Shown here: positions 27,072-35,352 of the stretch, piece after piece
How the letters are laid out: every line of letters begins with the position of its first letter
Position numbering within the stretch: the first letter of the stretch is position 1
Origin: an uncultured Gammaproteobacteria bacterium
GTDB taxonomy: Bacteria > Pseudomonadota > Gammaproteobacteria > Eutrophobiales > Eutrophobiaceae
Reading direction: 5' to 3'
NCBI GenBank assembly: GCA_943788815.1
Contig: CALSRS010000001.1
Span: 372,001 to 436,000, forward strand
Length of the DNA: 64,000 nt
Notes under the pieces: generated by a model
What the model saw: the letters and a program-made list of their open reading frames with translations, nothing else
The model's database searches: none
What the model was told of the DNA's origin: nothing
Made by a program: the position numbers and the translations under genes

Positions 27072-27548
27072 ATGACTATATCAATAAATGATACCGGCTA
27101 CGGCATTGAAGATAATTCGTATAAAGCGGCTGGTGGCATCGAAGGACTCACCAAACTTGTCGATACCTTTTATCATTATGTAGATACCTTACCTGACGCA
27201 AGTATTATTCGAGTCATGTATCCCAAAGACCTGACAATTTCGAAACAAAAATTAGCTTACTTTTTATCTGGCTGGCTTGGTGGCCCCCGTTTATATAAGG
27301 AACATTATGGGTCTATTAGTATTCCAGGAATACATAGTCACATGAAAATTGGTACCCAAGAAAGAGATGCCTGGTTGTTTTGCATGAAAAAAGCAGTTGA
27401 TGAGCAAACCTTTGCTGATTCATTTAAAACTTACCTGCTAGAGCAGTTATTTATTCCTGCAGAAAGAATTAGACAGACTTGTGCTTTAAGGGGAAGTGAG
27501 GATGTATCAGACCATCGTCCCCACAAGGGCGGGGACCCAGTAATATAA
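27072..27548 (+). CDS. Group II truncated haemoglobin with a repeat-derived tail
   Basis: 158 residues; trHb2 proteins are normally about 130. YKAAGGIEGLTKLVDTFYHYVDTLPDA opens the 2-on-2 globin. The proximal region is IPGIHSHMKIGTQERDAWLFCMKKAV. The fold should end near LLEQLFIPAERIRQT. The last residues (DHRPHKGGDPVI) are encoded by a palindrome GTCCCC-N8-GGGGAC at 27517-27536, so they look added by a repeat inserted in the 3' end. Such globins handle O2 or NO. Confidence 0.9.
   Translation: MTISINDTGYGIEDNSYKAAGGIEGLTKLVDTFYHYVDTLPDASIIRVMYPKDLTISKQKLAYFLSGWLGGPRLYKEHYGSISIPGIHSHMKIGTQERDAWLFCMKKAVDEQTFADSFKTYLLEQLFIPAERIRQTCALRGSEDVSDHRPHKGGDPVI
27517..27536. repeat. dRS3-like hairpin GTCCCC-N8-GGGGAC inside the globin 3' end
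   Basis: Six-base arms with an 8-base gap, the same geometry as ATTCCC-N8-GGGAAT at 58311-58330. It lies inside the reading frame and encodes part of the globin tail. Confidence 0.75.
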
Positions 27549-27574
27549 CCGTCCCGCAAACACACCCGTACTTC

Positions 27575-27618
27575 ATGCGTTTCTACCGCCTACATGAATT
27601 TAGGCGGTAGAAACGCAT
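27575..27618. repeat. Perfect 18-bp inverted repeat with 8-base loop
   Basis: Arms ATGCGTTTCTACCGCCTA (27575-27592) and its exact complement (27601-27618) enclose CATGAATT. It starts 27 bases after the globin stop and could end or stabilise that transcript. The inner CGCCTA-CATG-TAGGCG part recurs in other composite repeats of the window. Fragments of the same composite (CCAGTATCTAAT, then CGCGCTTAGCGCG) follow up to 27690. Confidence 0.9.
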
Positions 27619-27700
27619 CTGGAACAGCGTTTGAGGAGCTAGAGCCGAAGCCAGTATCTAATATATAAAATACGCGCTTAGCGCGGTCATTATTTCGATT

Positions 27701-27712
27701 GGGTCAGACCCC
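27701..27712. repeat. Short REP-like palindrome GGGTCAGACCCC
   Basis: A compact self-complementary copy of the GGGGTCAG core, 15 bases downstream of the stop of the minus-strand cytochrome gene at 27728. Confidence 0.65.
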
Positions 27713-27727
27713 ATAATTAGTAAATAT

Positions 27728-28294
27728 CTAGTAGGGGTAACCTTCCAGTCTGTCCATGCCCGGTTTGTAATCCGGCAAGGGAGCCCAATTTTCACGGTTT
27801 GGCATCTTCACCTTGGGTAGACTCTGGGCATTCATGATTTCGTCTTCTTCAATCACCTCATTCTTATAGAGCAGAAACGCGACTAGAGAATAGACCTCAT
27901 TGGCGGTAAGGGTTCCCTCAGCACCCAGTGGCATGGCACGATTGATGTAATCCCATACGGTGGGTGCATAGGGCGAGCGGATAGGGAGGATTTTTCCAAA
28001 CTCCCAGGGGTCGGCATCGGGCCCCTTATCCATTTTTAGTAGTCTTGGAGCGGGACCCTCTTTCAAGGTCACCCCATGACAAACAATACACCCTTTCGTC
28101 ATATAAAGCTGTGCACCTTCTTTGGCATTACCACGCCCCTCTGGAAGCCCCTCTCCCGTTGGACTGATATCGATGTCCATGGTAAGCATTTCCTCTTCAG
28201 TTGGGGTACTACCGATTCCATATGAGGTTTGCGCAATCGCAATACCTCCCCACAGCAACAAGACAATAATCGAGACAAGTCTAGGAATACGCAT
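27728..28294 (-). CDS. soxD: Monohaem c-type cytochrome, SoxD/SorB-like subunit of sulfite dehydrogenase
   Basis: 188 residues from ATG 28294 (MRIPRLVSIIVLLLWGGIAIAQ, a good signal peptide); an in-frame ATG five codons earlier (28309) is also possible. One haem site, GCIVCHG, is present, with the likely axial Met in NRAMPLGAEG. The long Pro-rich end KMPNRENWAPLPDYKPGMDRL is typical of the SoxD partner. The start overlaps the end of soxC by 14 bases. It should accept electrons from the molybdenum subunit in the periplasm. It is shorter than the dihaem SoxD of Alphaproteobacteria. Confidence 0.85.
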   Translation of the reverse strand: MRIPRLVSIIVLLLWGGIAIAQTSYGIGSTPTEEEMLTMDIDISPTGEGLPEGRGNAKEGAQLYMTKGCIVCHGVTLKEGPAPRLLKMDKGPDADPWEFGKILPIRSPYAPTVWDYINRAMPLGAEGTLTANEVYSLVAFLLYKNEVIEEDEIMNAQSLPKVKMPNRENWAPLPDYKPGMDRLEGYPY

Positions 28295-29525
28295 TGTGTA
28301 CACTCCCATCGCTCGCGACTCGCCATGTCTGAATAGAATTATCCCTACCCGGTACACGGTAAGACGGATCCAGCGGGACGCCAAAAAACTTGGCAACCTG
28401 GGCCCGCGATGGTTGGACCTTGCCCAGCTCATCCGTACAACGCGACATCAACATACTCTCCGATCCGTCCCATCTCCAGGGAATAGCAAACCGGGTATGG
28501 GCCATACGTTGTGGTGTGCCACGAAACTCCGCGTCTTGCCAACGTCGCCCACCATCAGTGGATACCTCCACCCGGGTAATAGCACCGTTACCTGACCAGG
28601 CCAGACCACTAATCTCGTAGTGTCCCTTATCAGGTAATGTCATATTTGAACAGGGATAGGTAATGACCGATTTCGGTCCGACCAGGTAACCCAGGGCAGC
28701 GTCTGTTTCGCTTTGCCTGAGATGTCCATAATCGTTATAGGTCATGTAGTATTTATCTACAGCCTCAATTCGCCTCAGCCACTTCACATTAAATATTCCT
28801 TCAAAACCAGGCACCAGGAGTCGCACCGGATAACCTTGCTCGGGACGAACCGCCTCGCCATTCATGCCATAACATACCAGGCAATCTTCCATGGCCTTCT
28901 CCATGGGTATGCTCGACGTCCCCTTCACTTCCTCATTACCTTCGGCTATGACCCATGATGCTCCACCTTTTACACCGGCCTCTTTAAGTAAGGTGGACAG
29001 CAGCACACCGGTCCATTCAGCACAGCTAGTCATCCCATGGGATTCCTGAATTGACTTGGCTTCAACACTGGGACGATTCGCCGCACACTCGATAAAATGT
29101 AAGCGAGTGACGGAAGGAAAACGTTTCAAATCCTGCAAACTGAAGGTCAGTGGATGATCGACCATGCCGTGGATCATAAGCTTATGCGCTTCGGGATAAA
29201 TATCAGGGATGTAATGTCCGCGGGTTGTACCAATATAATGGAGTGCAGATGGTGTAATCACGCCTACCGATTCTTGAATTGGGGTCGACACATGCTTAAT
29301 GAGCCCAAAGGTATCAGGGGAATGCGGTCTGCCATGGGATTCGCGCACCGCAGTCTCGAAACGAGAGCGTTTGCCGTAGGCGACAATTTCGTCAGTACCC
29401 TTTATGTAGACAATCGCATCAGAAGTCTGTGCACTCACAGTTCGTGCTGCTCCCGCCGCCAAACCTCCGGCCAAAACGGCACTGCTTTTCAGAAAACGCC
29501 TTCTATCAGATCGTTTCAACGCCAT
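28281..29525 (-). CDS. soxC: SoxC-like sulfite dehydrogenase molybdopterin subunit
   Basis: 414 residues. A Tat signal (SDRRRFLKSSAVLAGGLAAG) precedes the sulfite-oxidase fold: LQDLKRFPSVTRLHFIECAANRP with the Cys expected to bind molybdenum, SCAEWTGVLLSTLL, ASWVIAEGNEEV, RPEQGYPVRLLVPGFEGIFNVKWLRRIE, GLAWSGNGAITRVEVSTDGGRRW and PWRWDG. Residue order and length match SoxC closely. It works with the overlapping cytochrome gene. No soxXYZAB gene is in the window, so it may act as a stand-alone sulfite or S-oxo dehydrogenase. Confidence 0.9.
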   Translation of the reverse strand: MALKRSDRRRFLKSSAVLAGGLAAGAARTVSAQTSDAIVYIKGTDEIVAYGKRSRFETAVRESHGRPHSPDTFGLIKHVSTPIQESVGVITPSALHYIGTTRGHYIPDIYPEAHKLMIHGMVDHPLTFSLQDLKRFPSVTRLHFIECAANRPSVEAKSIQESHGMTSCAEWTGVLLSTLLKEAGVKGGASWVIAEGNEEVKGTSSIPMEKAMEDCLVCYGMNGEAVRPEQGYPVRLLVPGFEGIFNVKWLRRIEAVDKYYMTYNDYGHLRQSETDAALGYLVGPKSVITYPCSNMTLPDKGHYEISGLAWSGNGAITRVEVSTDGGRRWQDAEFRGTPQRMAHTRFAIPWRWDGSESMLMSRCTDELGKVQPSRAQVAKFFGVPLDPSYRVPGRDNSIQTWRVASDGSVHNAYS

Positions 29526-29744
29526 GGGTCTCTCCTTAATAATTTGGGTTACTTTTAATCACTTGCTTATGGTCGAATAAACAGAAGGATCAACCATTTT
29601 AAACCTGCTCTTAACTTAAAACTTATGCCTACTGACCTGACGTGTCAAGTGCATATCCAACAGGTGTTTTCGATGTTGAAATACAGCTCTTTTAGCTGTT
29701 AAGGAGCTTGCTTTCGTATATTCAGTCATACAGCAAATGAGAGA

Positions 29745-30050
29745 CTATGGTCATACTGACGCATGTAATCCATATGAATGTGAGCGGTAAAGTCGCGTCT
29801 GGAATGAAGACGAAGTAAGACGCACGACTTCAGGGATGGAGGACGACTACATGGACATAGGAGGTAGAGCAACGTCTGGAACAGTTGCCGAGATGGAAAT
29901 GCGTCTGGAACGACGTTTCGAGGTGCCAAAGTCGAGGACGATACGTCCATAACGAACAGGATCCAATAAATAAAGTACGCACATTGTGCAGACATTTTTC
30001 CAACCAGATTCCGGATAAGCCCTTCGGTCTTTCAAGAATAACAATTTGTT
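29745..30050. repeat. Degenerate composite palindromic repeat in a 536-base gap
   Basis: No gene is seen between 29526 and 30061. The gap holds a worn copy of the composite repeat: a left arm GGTCATACTGACG near 29750, the inner phrases CGTCTGGAA (three times), then CAGGATCCAATAAATAAAG and GATTCCGGATAAGCC near 30003. The order matches the copies at 43195 and 57970. Confidence 0.6.
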
Positions 30051-30061
30051 ATCTATTGATT

Positions 30062-31450
30062 TTATTCTTTAAGTAACCAGATCAAAGAGGCAAAGAGTCC
30101 TCCAGCCAACTGCCTGGGTCTTTCAATATGCCCTTGATGGGTCATGGGAAGATCAAACATTAATGCCTCTACCTGAATGTCCGGGTTGTATACCCTGAGT
30201 TCCTGGACAACTTGATAGGTACTCGATGCTTCAGGATTGTCTTTGGTCCAATGGCCCGTATCCATCTCCGCTGCCGTCAGGACGATCTTGCTGTAACCTG
30301 TCAAAGGTGCCCGCATGGGGGCAAACAAATCAGCAAGCACAGCATCAACATCCACGTTATAACGGCTTCCCTCATTCTCCAAAACAGAATGCACCTGCTT
30401 AATCACACCCTCGCGCATGCCAGGGGTAGCACCCCGCCTTTCCACATCCTGTAATACTTGTTTAATTCGTGGACGCCTCTGGAAGACAAGTTCATCCATC
30501 CAGCGTTGGGCAACTTCTTCCGGCGACTTCGAATCATCCCAAACGGGATTTAAAGGCCCCATATAAGCACCGGAATAATCTGAGGTCGGACGGCCTCGTA
30601 CCTCATCAACAGGTGGATAATCCGCTGCGGTTCGAGTATATCCCCAACGGTCCTGCATAGATGTTAGATGCGAGGTGCCGCCCGTTGCCCAGCCCAGTAT
30701 CCGACCATGCATCCGATCTTTTAGCCTGGAACCATGGAGCATATAAGGAAGTTCTCCCCCAGTGGAATGACCCACCAGTACAAAGTCACCATCAACGGCT
30801 TCCTCAATCAATTCCACTACCCCATCCATGACCAGCTGAAACGTATAGGCCGCGTTTCTTACCTTGATTTCGTCACTACTCATATCGCCATCAAGCAAAT
30901 ATCCCATTTCGCGCTCCGATGGTGCTTCGAGCCACCCACCGTGACGGTAATTCCCCGGAATCGATACCAGCAACACGGGTATTTTCTGTGCCAGGTATTG
31001 CCCTACACCCGGTTCATTCAAGGGATTAACAAAGAAATTGTAAAAATTATTAGCCCCGCCATGGACTATCACCATCGTCGGCAAACCCCTGACAGGATTT
31101 TCAGGCATCAAATGCAGGCCGGTAATGTCCCAGTCCAGACCGTACTTTTGATAACGGACCTCATGCCAGGTGGGTTTGTAACCAATGGTTTTGGGATCCA
31201 GGGCTTCAAGTGTACGTGGGTCGAATGCGTTACCTGGTGCCTTGTCAGCGATTGCTTTGACGGCTCGGCCTTGATCGGGCACGTCCCACCCCAGGTTCTC
31301 GAAGACATCTTGATCAACACTATGGAAAGCCTTGTCTTCATCCAGCATATTTACTATCAAAGACTCGGATTTACCGAGCTGCTGTGCAAATACGGATGGA
31401 CAAGTAAGAATGTATATAAGTACCGTTATGATTTTTGTAAAATTATTCAT
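30062..31450 (-). CDS. Secreted alpha/beta-hydrolase-fold protein
   Basis: 462 residues with a signal peptide (ITVLIYILTCPSVFAQQ). YGLDWDITGLHLMPEN recalls the GMDWDI phrase of the hydrolase at 11973. Then come LPTMVIVHGGANNFYNFFV (oxyanion hole), VLVGHSTGGELPYML (nucleophile Ser), an Asp/His pair in VLTAAEMDTGHWTKDN, and LPMTHQGHIERP near the end, where the catalytic His is likely. It should cleave an ester or similar bond outside the cytoplasm. Substrate unknown. Confidence 0.7.
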   Translation of the reverse strand: MNNFTKIITVLIYILTCPSVFAQQLGKSESLIVNMLDEDKAFHSVDQDVFENLGWDVPDQGRAVKAIADKAPGNAFDPRTLEALDPKTIGYKPTWHEVRYQKYGLDWDITGLHLMPENPVRGLPTMVIVHGGANNFYNFFVNPLNEPGVGQYLAQKIPVLLVSIPGNYRHGGWLEAPSEREMGYLLDGDMSSDEIKVRNAAYTFQLVMDGVVELIEEAVDGDFVLVGHSTGGELPYMLHGSRLKDRMHGRILGWATGGTSHLTSMQDRWGYTRTAADYPPVDEVRGRPTSDYSGAYMGPLNPVWDDSKSPEEVAQRWMDELVFQRRPRIKQVLQDVERRGATPGMREGVIKQVHSVLENEGSRYNVDVDAVLADLFAPMRAPLTGYSKIVLTAAEMDTGHWTKDNPEASSTYQVVQELRVYNPDIQVEALMFDLPMTHQGHIERPRQLAGGLFASLIWLLKE

Positions 31451-31493
31451 TATTTTTTCCTATAAGATTGGATATATACGTAGATTACTTTGT

Positions 31494-31513
31494 AATCGAC
31501 ACTGACACTATTG
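31494..31513 (-). repeat. REP-like arm supplying the stop of the sugar-dehydrogenase-like gene
   Basis: On the minus strand it reads CAATAGTGTCAGTGTCGATT. CAA TAG forms the last codon and stop of the gene ending at 31508. The same CAATAGGGTCAGTGTCGATT ends the SDR gene at 56954. Confidence 0.75.
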
Positions 31514-33010
31514 AACAGGTCCCAACATGCGGATGGTTCCGTCCTGCCTGGAAGTTATGTATATCTCACCGCTGACGCTCTGGCTGATCTGCATGTCTGC
31601 CCGAACGACAGTGGCTCCCAGGCTCGCCTCGATCAATTCCCTGAAGCTAACGTAGGTACGGTTGCCACTGGCGTCGCGGGTATAAAGCTGTACCTCTTCA
31701 ACTGGTGCTGTGGTCTCTGGGATCCCGTCATCGGCCGCTTTCATGGCGGCAAGGTCGGCGACAAACAGACGACCACGCACAATGTCCCCAAATACGACCT
31801 TACCCCGCAGCTCGGGAATTCTGCCGTGGTAGGCAAAACCACCCGTAACTGCCTGCCCTTCGCTATGATCATAAGCCACCACGGGATAGGTAAACTCATC
31901 CTGACGCTCCCCGCTCAGGATATCCTCCGGCAGTGCGTATAACTGGCTACGCGCACCGCCTGGCCTGCTCAAACCATTATCGAAGTAACCCTCGCGCCGC
32001 ATCCAGCCGTAATTTAGGCCTTCTCGAACGATATTGATCTCCTCGATATTTCCTTCACCGATGTCCGAGACGAAGAAGGTCCCGTCTGTAAGGTCCCACG
32101 AGAACCGCTGGGCGTTCCTGAAGCCGTAGGCATAAATCTCGCCAAGGGTGTTGGGATCACCATCTGCGGCAAACTTATTAACCGGAGGGATCGTGTAGTT
32201 ACCCAGTCCTTTGGTCTCACCTGACTCGGAAGGACTGCGAGGATCAATCCGCAATATTGCACCAACTATACTATCCAGACGCTGTGTCTGCGCAGGGTTA
32301 TTGCCGTTAGGTCCGCCGCCATTAGCGAAACCTAAATCGGATCCATGGATATAAAGCAGACCATAGTCGGGATCACCTGGCCTGGCCGTAGGATTGAACC
32401 CAAGCTCACTCAAAGAGTGTCGCGCCGCGACCACCGCATTACCAATGCGCAGTAACTCACGACGACTACCCTCGAAGACCTTGGCAGTCGGGTTTGTGGC
32501 ACGCCATTCATTAATAATGAAATGATAGTTGGAATCTTTAGGGGTGAATCCCGGTGGCACAAAGTCAGGCATGGCAGGATTGCGCATCGCGCGTTCGATA
32601 TGGGCAGTATAAAACAAGCCGTTTCGAGAAAATTCCGGGTGAAAGTTGAAACCGGTAAAACCGGCTGAATTGCCATCGTAGTATGAAAGCGGGAAGACTG
32701 CCCCAACGTCCAGGTATAGTGATGGCTGGTTATAGCGATCCAGCAGGTATAAGAATCCACGGGTATCATTAGCAAAGCGCCGGCCATCTGCAAGCTCGCG
32801 TACATAATTTACGCGAGCATATCCAGCACGGTGCTGATCAGATGGATAGACCCTGCTAGTATCTGGTAAGCGTGCTATCTCTCGGATCTCAACACTCAAA
32901 CCTCGTTTGATTATGGACTCTGCAATGGGCTCACGAATTTGCCCATACATAGGGCCAGAGAATAAATACAACAGGACGAATAGACTGACAATTCTGATCT
33001 GAATGTGCAT
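31508..33010 (-). CDS. Secreted PQQ-dependent sugar dehydrogenase-like (GSDH) beta-propeller
   Basis: 500 residues from ATG 33010, chosen because GAGGAGAAAGC lies just upstream and a signal peptide follows (VSLFVLLYLFSGPMYGQ). It is a six-bladed propeller of the glucose/sorbosone dehydrogenase family: FTGFNFHPEFSRNGLFYTAH, GDPDYGLLYIHGSDLGFANGG, IYAYGFRNAQRFSWD, DIGEGNIEEINIVREGLNYGWMRREG, VVAYDHSEGQAVTGGFAYHG and GKVVFGDIVRGRLFV. The members oxidise sugars or alcohols with PQQ. The end (MLGPVQ) is set by a repeat (31494-31513). Confidence 0.88.
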   Translation of the reverse strand: MHIQIRIVSLFVLLYLFSGPMYGQIREPIAESIIKRGLSVEIREIARLPDTSRVYPSDQHRAGYARVNYVRELADGRRFANDTRGFLYLLDRYNQPSLYLDVGAVFPLSYYDGNSAGFTGFNFHPEFSRNGLFYTAHIERAMRNPAMPDFVPPGFTPKDSNYHFIINEWRATNPTAKVFEGSRRELLRIGNAVVAARHSLSELGFNPTARPGDPDYGLLYIHGSDLGFANGGGPNGNNPAQTQRLDSIVGAILRIDPRSPSESGETKGLGNYTIPPVNKFAADGDPNTLGEIYAYGFRNAQRFSWDLTDGTFFVSDIGEGNIEEINIVREGLNYGWMRREGYFDNGLSRPGGARSQLYALPEDILSGERQDEFTYPVVAYDHSEGQAVTGGFAYHGRIPELRGKVVFGDIVRGRLFVADLAAMKAADDGIPETTAPVEEVQLYTRDASGNRTYVSFRELIEASLGATVVRADMQISQSVSGEIYITSRQDGTIRMLGPVQ

Positions 33011-33710
33011 GCTTTCTCCTCGAACCCGGCAATGTGTTTCCGGATTCATAAAGTGGTCGCTACAGTTTAAAACCAGGGCCTTTTATCCCAAGCAGTTATA
33101 TTATCAGACTTTATCTCATTAAATTCCTGCATTCCTTGCCATATCCGCACGAACGGCAGACTGATATTCACCTGGCAGGTGAATCATCTAATTCTAATAT
33201 AGATAAATTTAGTCCGGTTCAAGCGCTGAATAAGTTCAAAATTAAACCGTCGTTCTCACGAACGACTACATCCTGCCTATATACTAAGTACAAGATAGCG
33301 GAAACACGCCATGTAGATTTCTTCCTTAGGCCTATATACGTCGCGGCTATGCAATATGGAATGGCATTGTGTAGATTTCATTATACTGGTGAATATAAAC
33401 TAAACGGATGTGAACGGTACGATTCCATGACTCGAATCGGTAGAGTCGTATGTGGAACCAAGACCGAGAATGCTGCATGTTCTAAAGTCTAGTACAAGAC
33501 GTCAAAAGCGACTAGTATCCAATTAAATAATCCTCACGTATGGCAACATCAATTTTCCTGATAAATATAAAAGTCAGTACTCAATAATGAACATCGAATA
33601 TTTTATAAATTTTCATGTATTATTTCTGTGCTAATACTTGACTGATGATTTCAGTCACTTTACGATTTTCGCATTTCGCGAGAATATAGAATTAACCAGT
33701 AATTACGAAT
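33011..33710. other. 700-base intergenic region with decayed palindromic repeats
   Basis: I see no real gene. At 33166-33184 an 8-bp hairpin ATTCACCT-GGC-AGGTGAAT occurs. From about 33375 to 33525 a worn composite repeat can be traced: left arm ATTATACTGGTGAA, inner GACTCGAATCGGTAGAGTCG and TGTGGAACCAAGACCGAGA, right arm CTAGTATCCAATTAAAT. The inner phrase also occurs at about 58050-58090. Confidence 0.6.
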
Positions 33711-34517
33711 ATGTCGACATTAGATAAACTTAAACAAGAAGCCTCGGAAATCACCCAGCCAAATCAGACGCCTGCGACTTCTGCACCAGCATCTCAGGAA
33801 CCAACAGAGCAAGAGAAATGGCGCAAGTTGAAGCCGGTGATGAAATACCTGCAAGACCACTTTACAGAATTAGCAGCGACATTGAATGTCCTGGAAAAAG
33901 ATATTCTGGTGGACTTTAAATTAAGCGATGCGGTAACAGTTAATAAATTAAAGGGACAAAAATATAAAATCACTCATCCCGAAGAAGATAAAGATAAACA
34001 ATTTGTTTTTGAATTTGAAAACGTTGGAGAAAACCCGACTTATTGTTTGCAGCCAGAGGGGCCGATCGCCACTGCGTTTAAAAAGATGTTAGCTGATAAC
34101 CAGATACAATGCTCGACCTCACCAGTACAAGGGAAGAAATCATATAAGTTTTCTATCAAGCCACAAATCAAAACAAAATACATATTCACCGCCGATCTTG
34201 ATAAAGACTCAATCTCACTGGCCATCAAAAACTATAATACAATTTGGTCGCAAGTGAATTTATTCAAAAAGAATGACATTACGGCAAAGTTAATGGATGA
34301 ACTCACGCATCATGTCATGCGAGAAGAAAATAATTATAATGAAATGATCGGAAATGTCATCTCCGAAGAAACACGTACAAAGCTAAGAGAAAAGTTAAAT
34401 GCTGAAAAATCAGAGCAGGAGAAACTGGCTGAACAAAACCAAATCAATGAAGCAAAAGCGCAACAAAAATCTGCGAAAGAAAACACGTTTTTTGGCAAAT
34501 TATTTAAGAAAAGATAA
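33711..34517 (+). CDS. Uncharacterised Lys-rich protein with C-terminal coiled-coil
   Basis: 268 residues; I do not recognise a family. The N-terminus is a Thr/Pro/Ala-rich linker. A central alpha/beta region follows (LKGQKYKITHPEEDKDKQFVFEFEN, KYIFTADLDKDSISLAIKNYNTIW). The last 60 residues form a charged coiled-coil (KLREKLNAEKSEQEKLAEQN) ending in a basic patch FFGKLFKKR. No signal peptide. It sits 85 bases upstream of the YgjP-like gene; a shared transcript is possible. Confidence 0.7.
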   Translation: MSTLDKLKQEASEITQPNQTPATSAPASQEPTEQEKWRKLKPVMKYLQDHFTELAATLNVLEKDILVDFKLSDAVTVNKLKGQKYKITHPEEDKDKQFVFEFENVGENPTYCLQPEGPIATAFKKMLADNQIQCSTSPVQGKKSYKFSIKPQIKTKYIFTADLDKDSISLAIKNYNTIWSQVNLFKKNDITAKLMDELTHHVMREENNYNEMIGNVISEETRTKLREKLNAEKSEQEKLAEQNQINEAKAQQKSAKENTFFGKLFKKR

Positions 34518-34602
34518 TTTCGCCATCTATTTTCATTTCTAATAACATCCTCTCCAATAAAGTATTCCAACCTCCTTTTACTTAAATCCAGGTACGATTG
34601 AA

Positions 34603-35331
34603 GTGCGCGAGGCAACCAAGATATTAACCGTAGATGGAATTGAGATTCAGGTAGTCAGAAAAGATATCAAGCACTTATATCTATCGGTATCCCCACCAGA
34701 AGGTCATGTCCGTGTATCAGCTCCCCGGCGCATGTCAGATGACAATGTCCATTTGGCTATCTTCGCGAAAATAAACTGGATTAAAAAAAGACAAAATAAA
34801 TTCAAAGGACAAACTAAACAAACAGAACTGCGTTATGTATCAGGGGAAAGTCACTATTTCTTTGGAAAGCACGTTCTATTACACGTAATAGAACGCCAGG
34901 GAAAACATAAAGTGGCACTGCTGGAGTCAGATCAATTGCAAATGTTTGTGAATCCAGGCACCACCATAGACAACAAAGAAAAACTATTGAATCAATGGTA
35001 CAGAACACAATTGAATCAACGTATACCCGCACTGCTTGATAAATGGCAGCCTGTGATTGGAAAGAAAGTTTCTGAATGGGATATCAAGAAGATGAAAACA
35101 CGATGGGGTAGTTGCAATATCGTAAAAAAGCGAATTTGGCTTAACCTGGAACTTGCCAAAAAACCACCAGAATGTCTTGAATATGTTTTTGTACATGAAA
35201 TGGTTCACTTACTAGAACCGTATCACAATGCGAGATTCAAGGGATTTATGGATAAGTTTTTACCACAATGGCGAAATTTCAACGATGCCCTGTCAAGCGC
35301 GCCTTTGCGCCATGAAGACTGGCAATATTAA
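34603..35331 (+). CDS. YgjP-like metallopeptidase domain protein (M48-related)
   Basis: 242 residues from a GTG start. The family order is clear: KHLYLSVSPPEGHVRVSAPRRM, FAKINWIKKRQNKF, YFFGKHVLLHVIER, MKTRWGSCNIVKKRIWLNLELAKKPPECLEYVFVHEMVHLLEPYHNARFKGFMDKFLPQWR. HEMVH provides the zinc site, and the later His in YHN follows. YgjP-type proteins are often next to type I restriction genes but also occur alone, as here. The substrate is unknown. Confidence 0.9.
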   Translation: MREATKILTVDGIEIQVVRKDIKHLYLSVSPPEGHVRVSAPRRMSDDNVHLAIFAKINWIKKRQNKFKGQTKQTELRYVSGESHYFFGKHVLLHVIERQGKHKVALLESDQLQMFVNPGTTIDNKEKLLNQWYRTQLNQRIPALLDKWQPVIGKKVSEWDIKKMKTRWGSCNIVKKRIWLNLELAKKPPECLEYVFVHEMVHLLEPYHNARFKGFMDKFLPQWRNFNDALSSAPLRHEDWQY

Positions 35332-35352
35332 AGCTGCTCCTTACATACCCAT

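Noticed and set aside
27575-27618. Classical Rho-independent terminator
   Set aside because: The stem is perfect but is not followed by a U-tract, and its inner part recurs in other repeats.
29745-30050. Insertion sequence
   Set aside because: No transposase frame and no target duplication were seen; it matches the dispersed palindromic repeat family.
30734-31465. 243-codon open frame on the plus strand
   Set aside because: It is antisense to the hydrolase at 30062-31450, which has a signal peptide and catalytic motifs.
33136-33492. 118-codon open frame in the intergenic region
   Set aside because: It spans decayed palindromes, has no ribosome site and reads as low-complexity, non-protein-like sequence.
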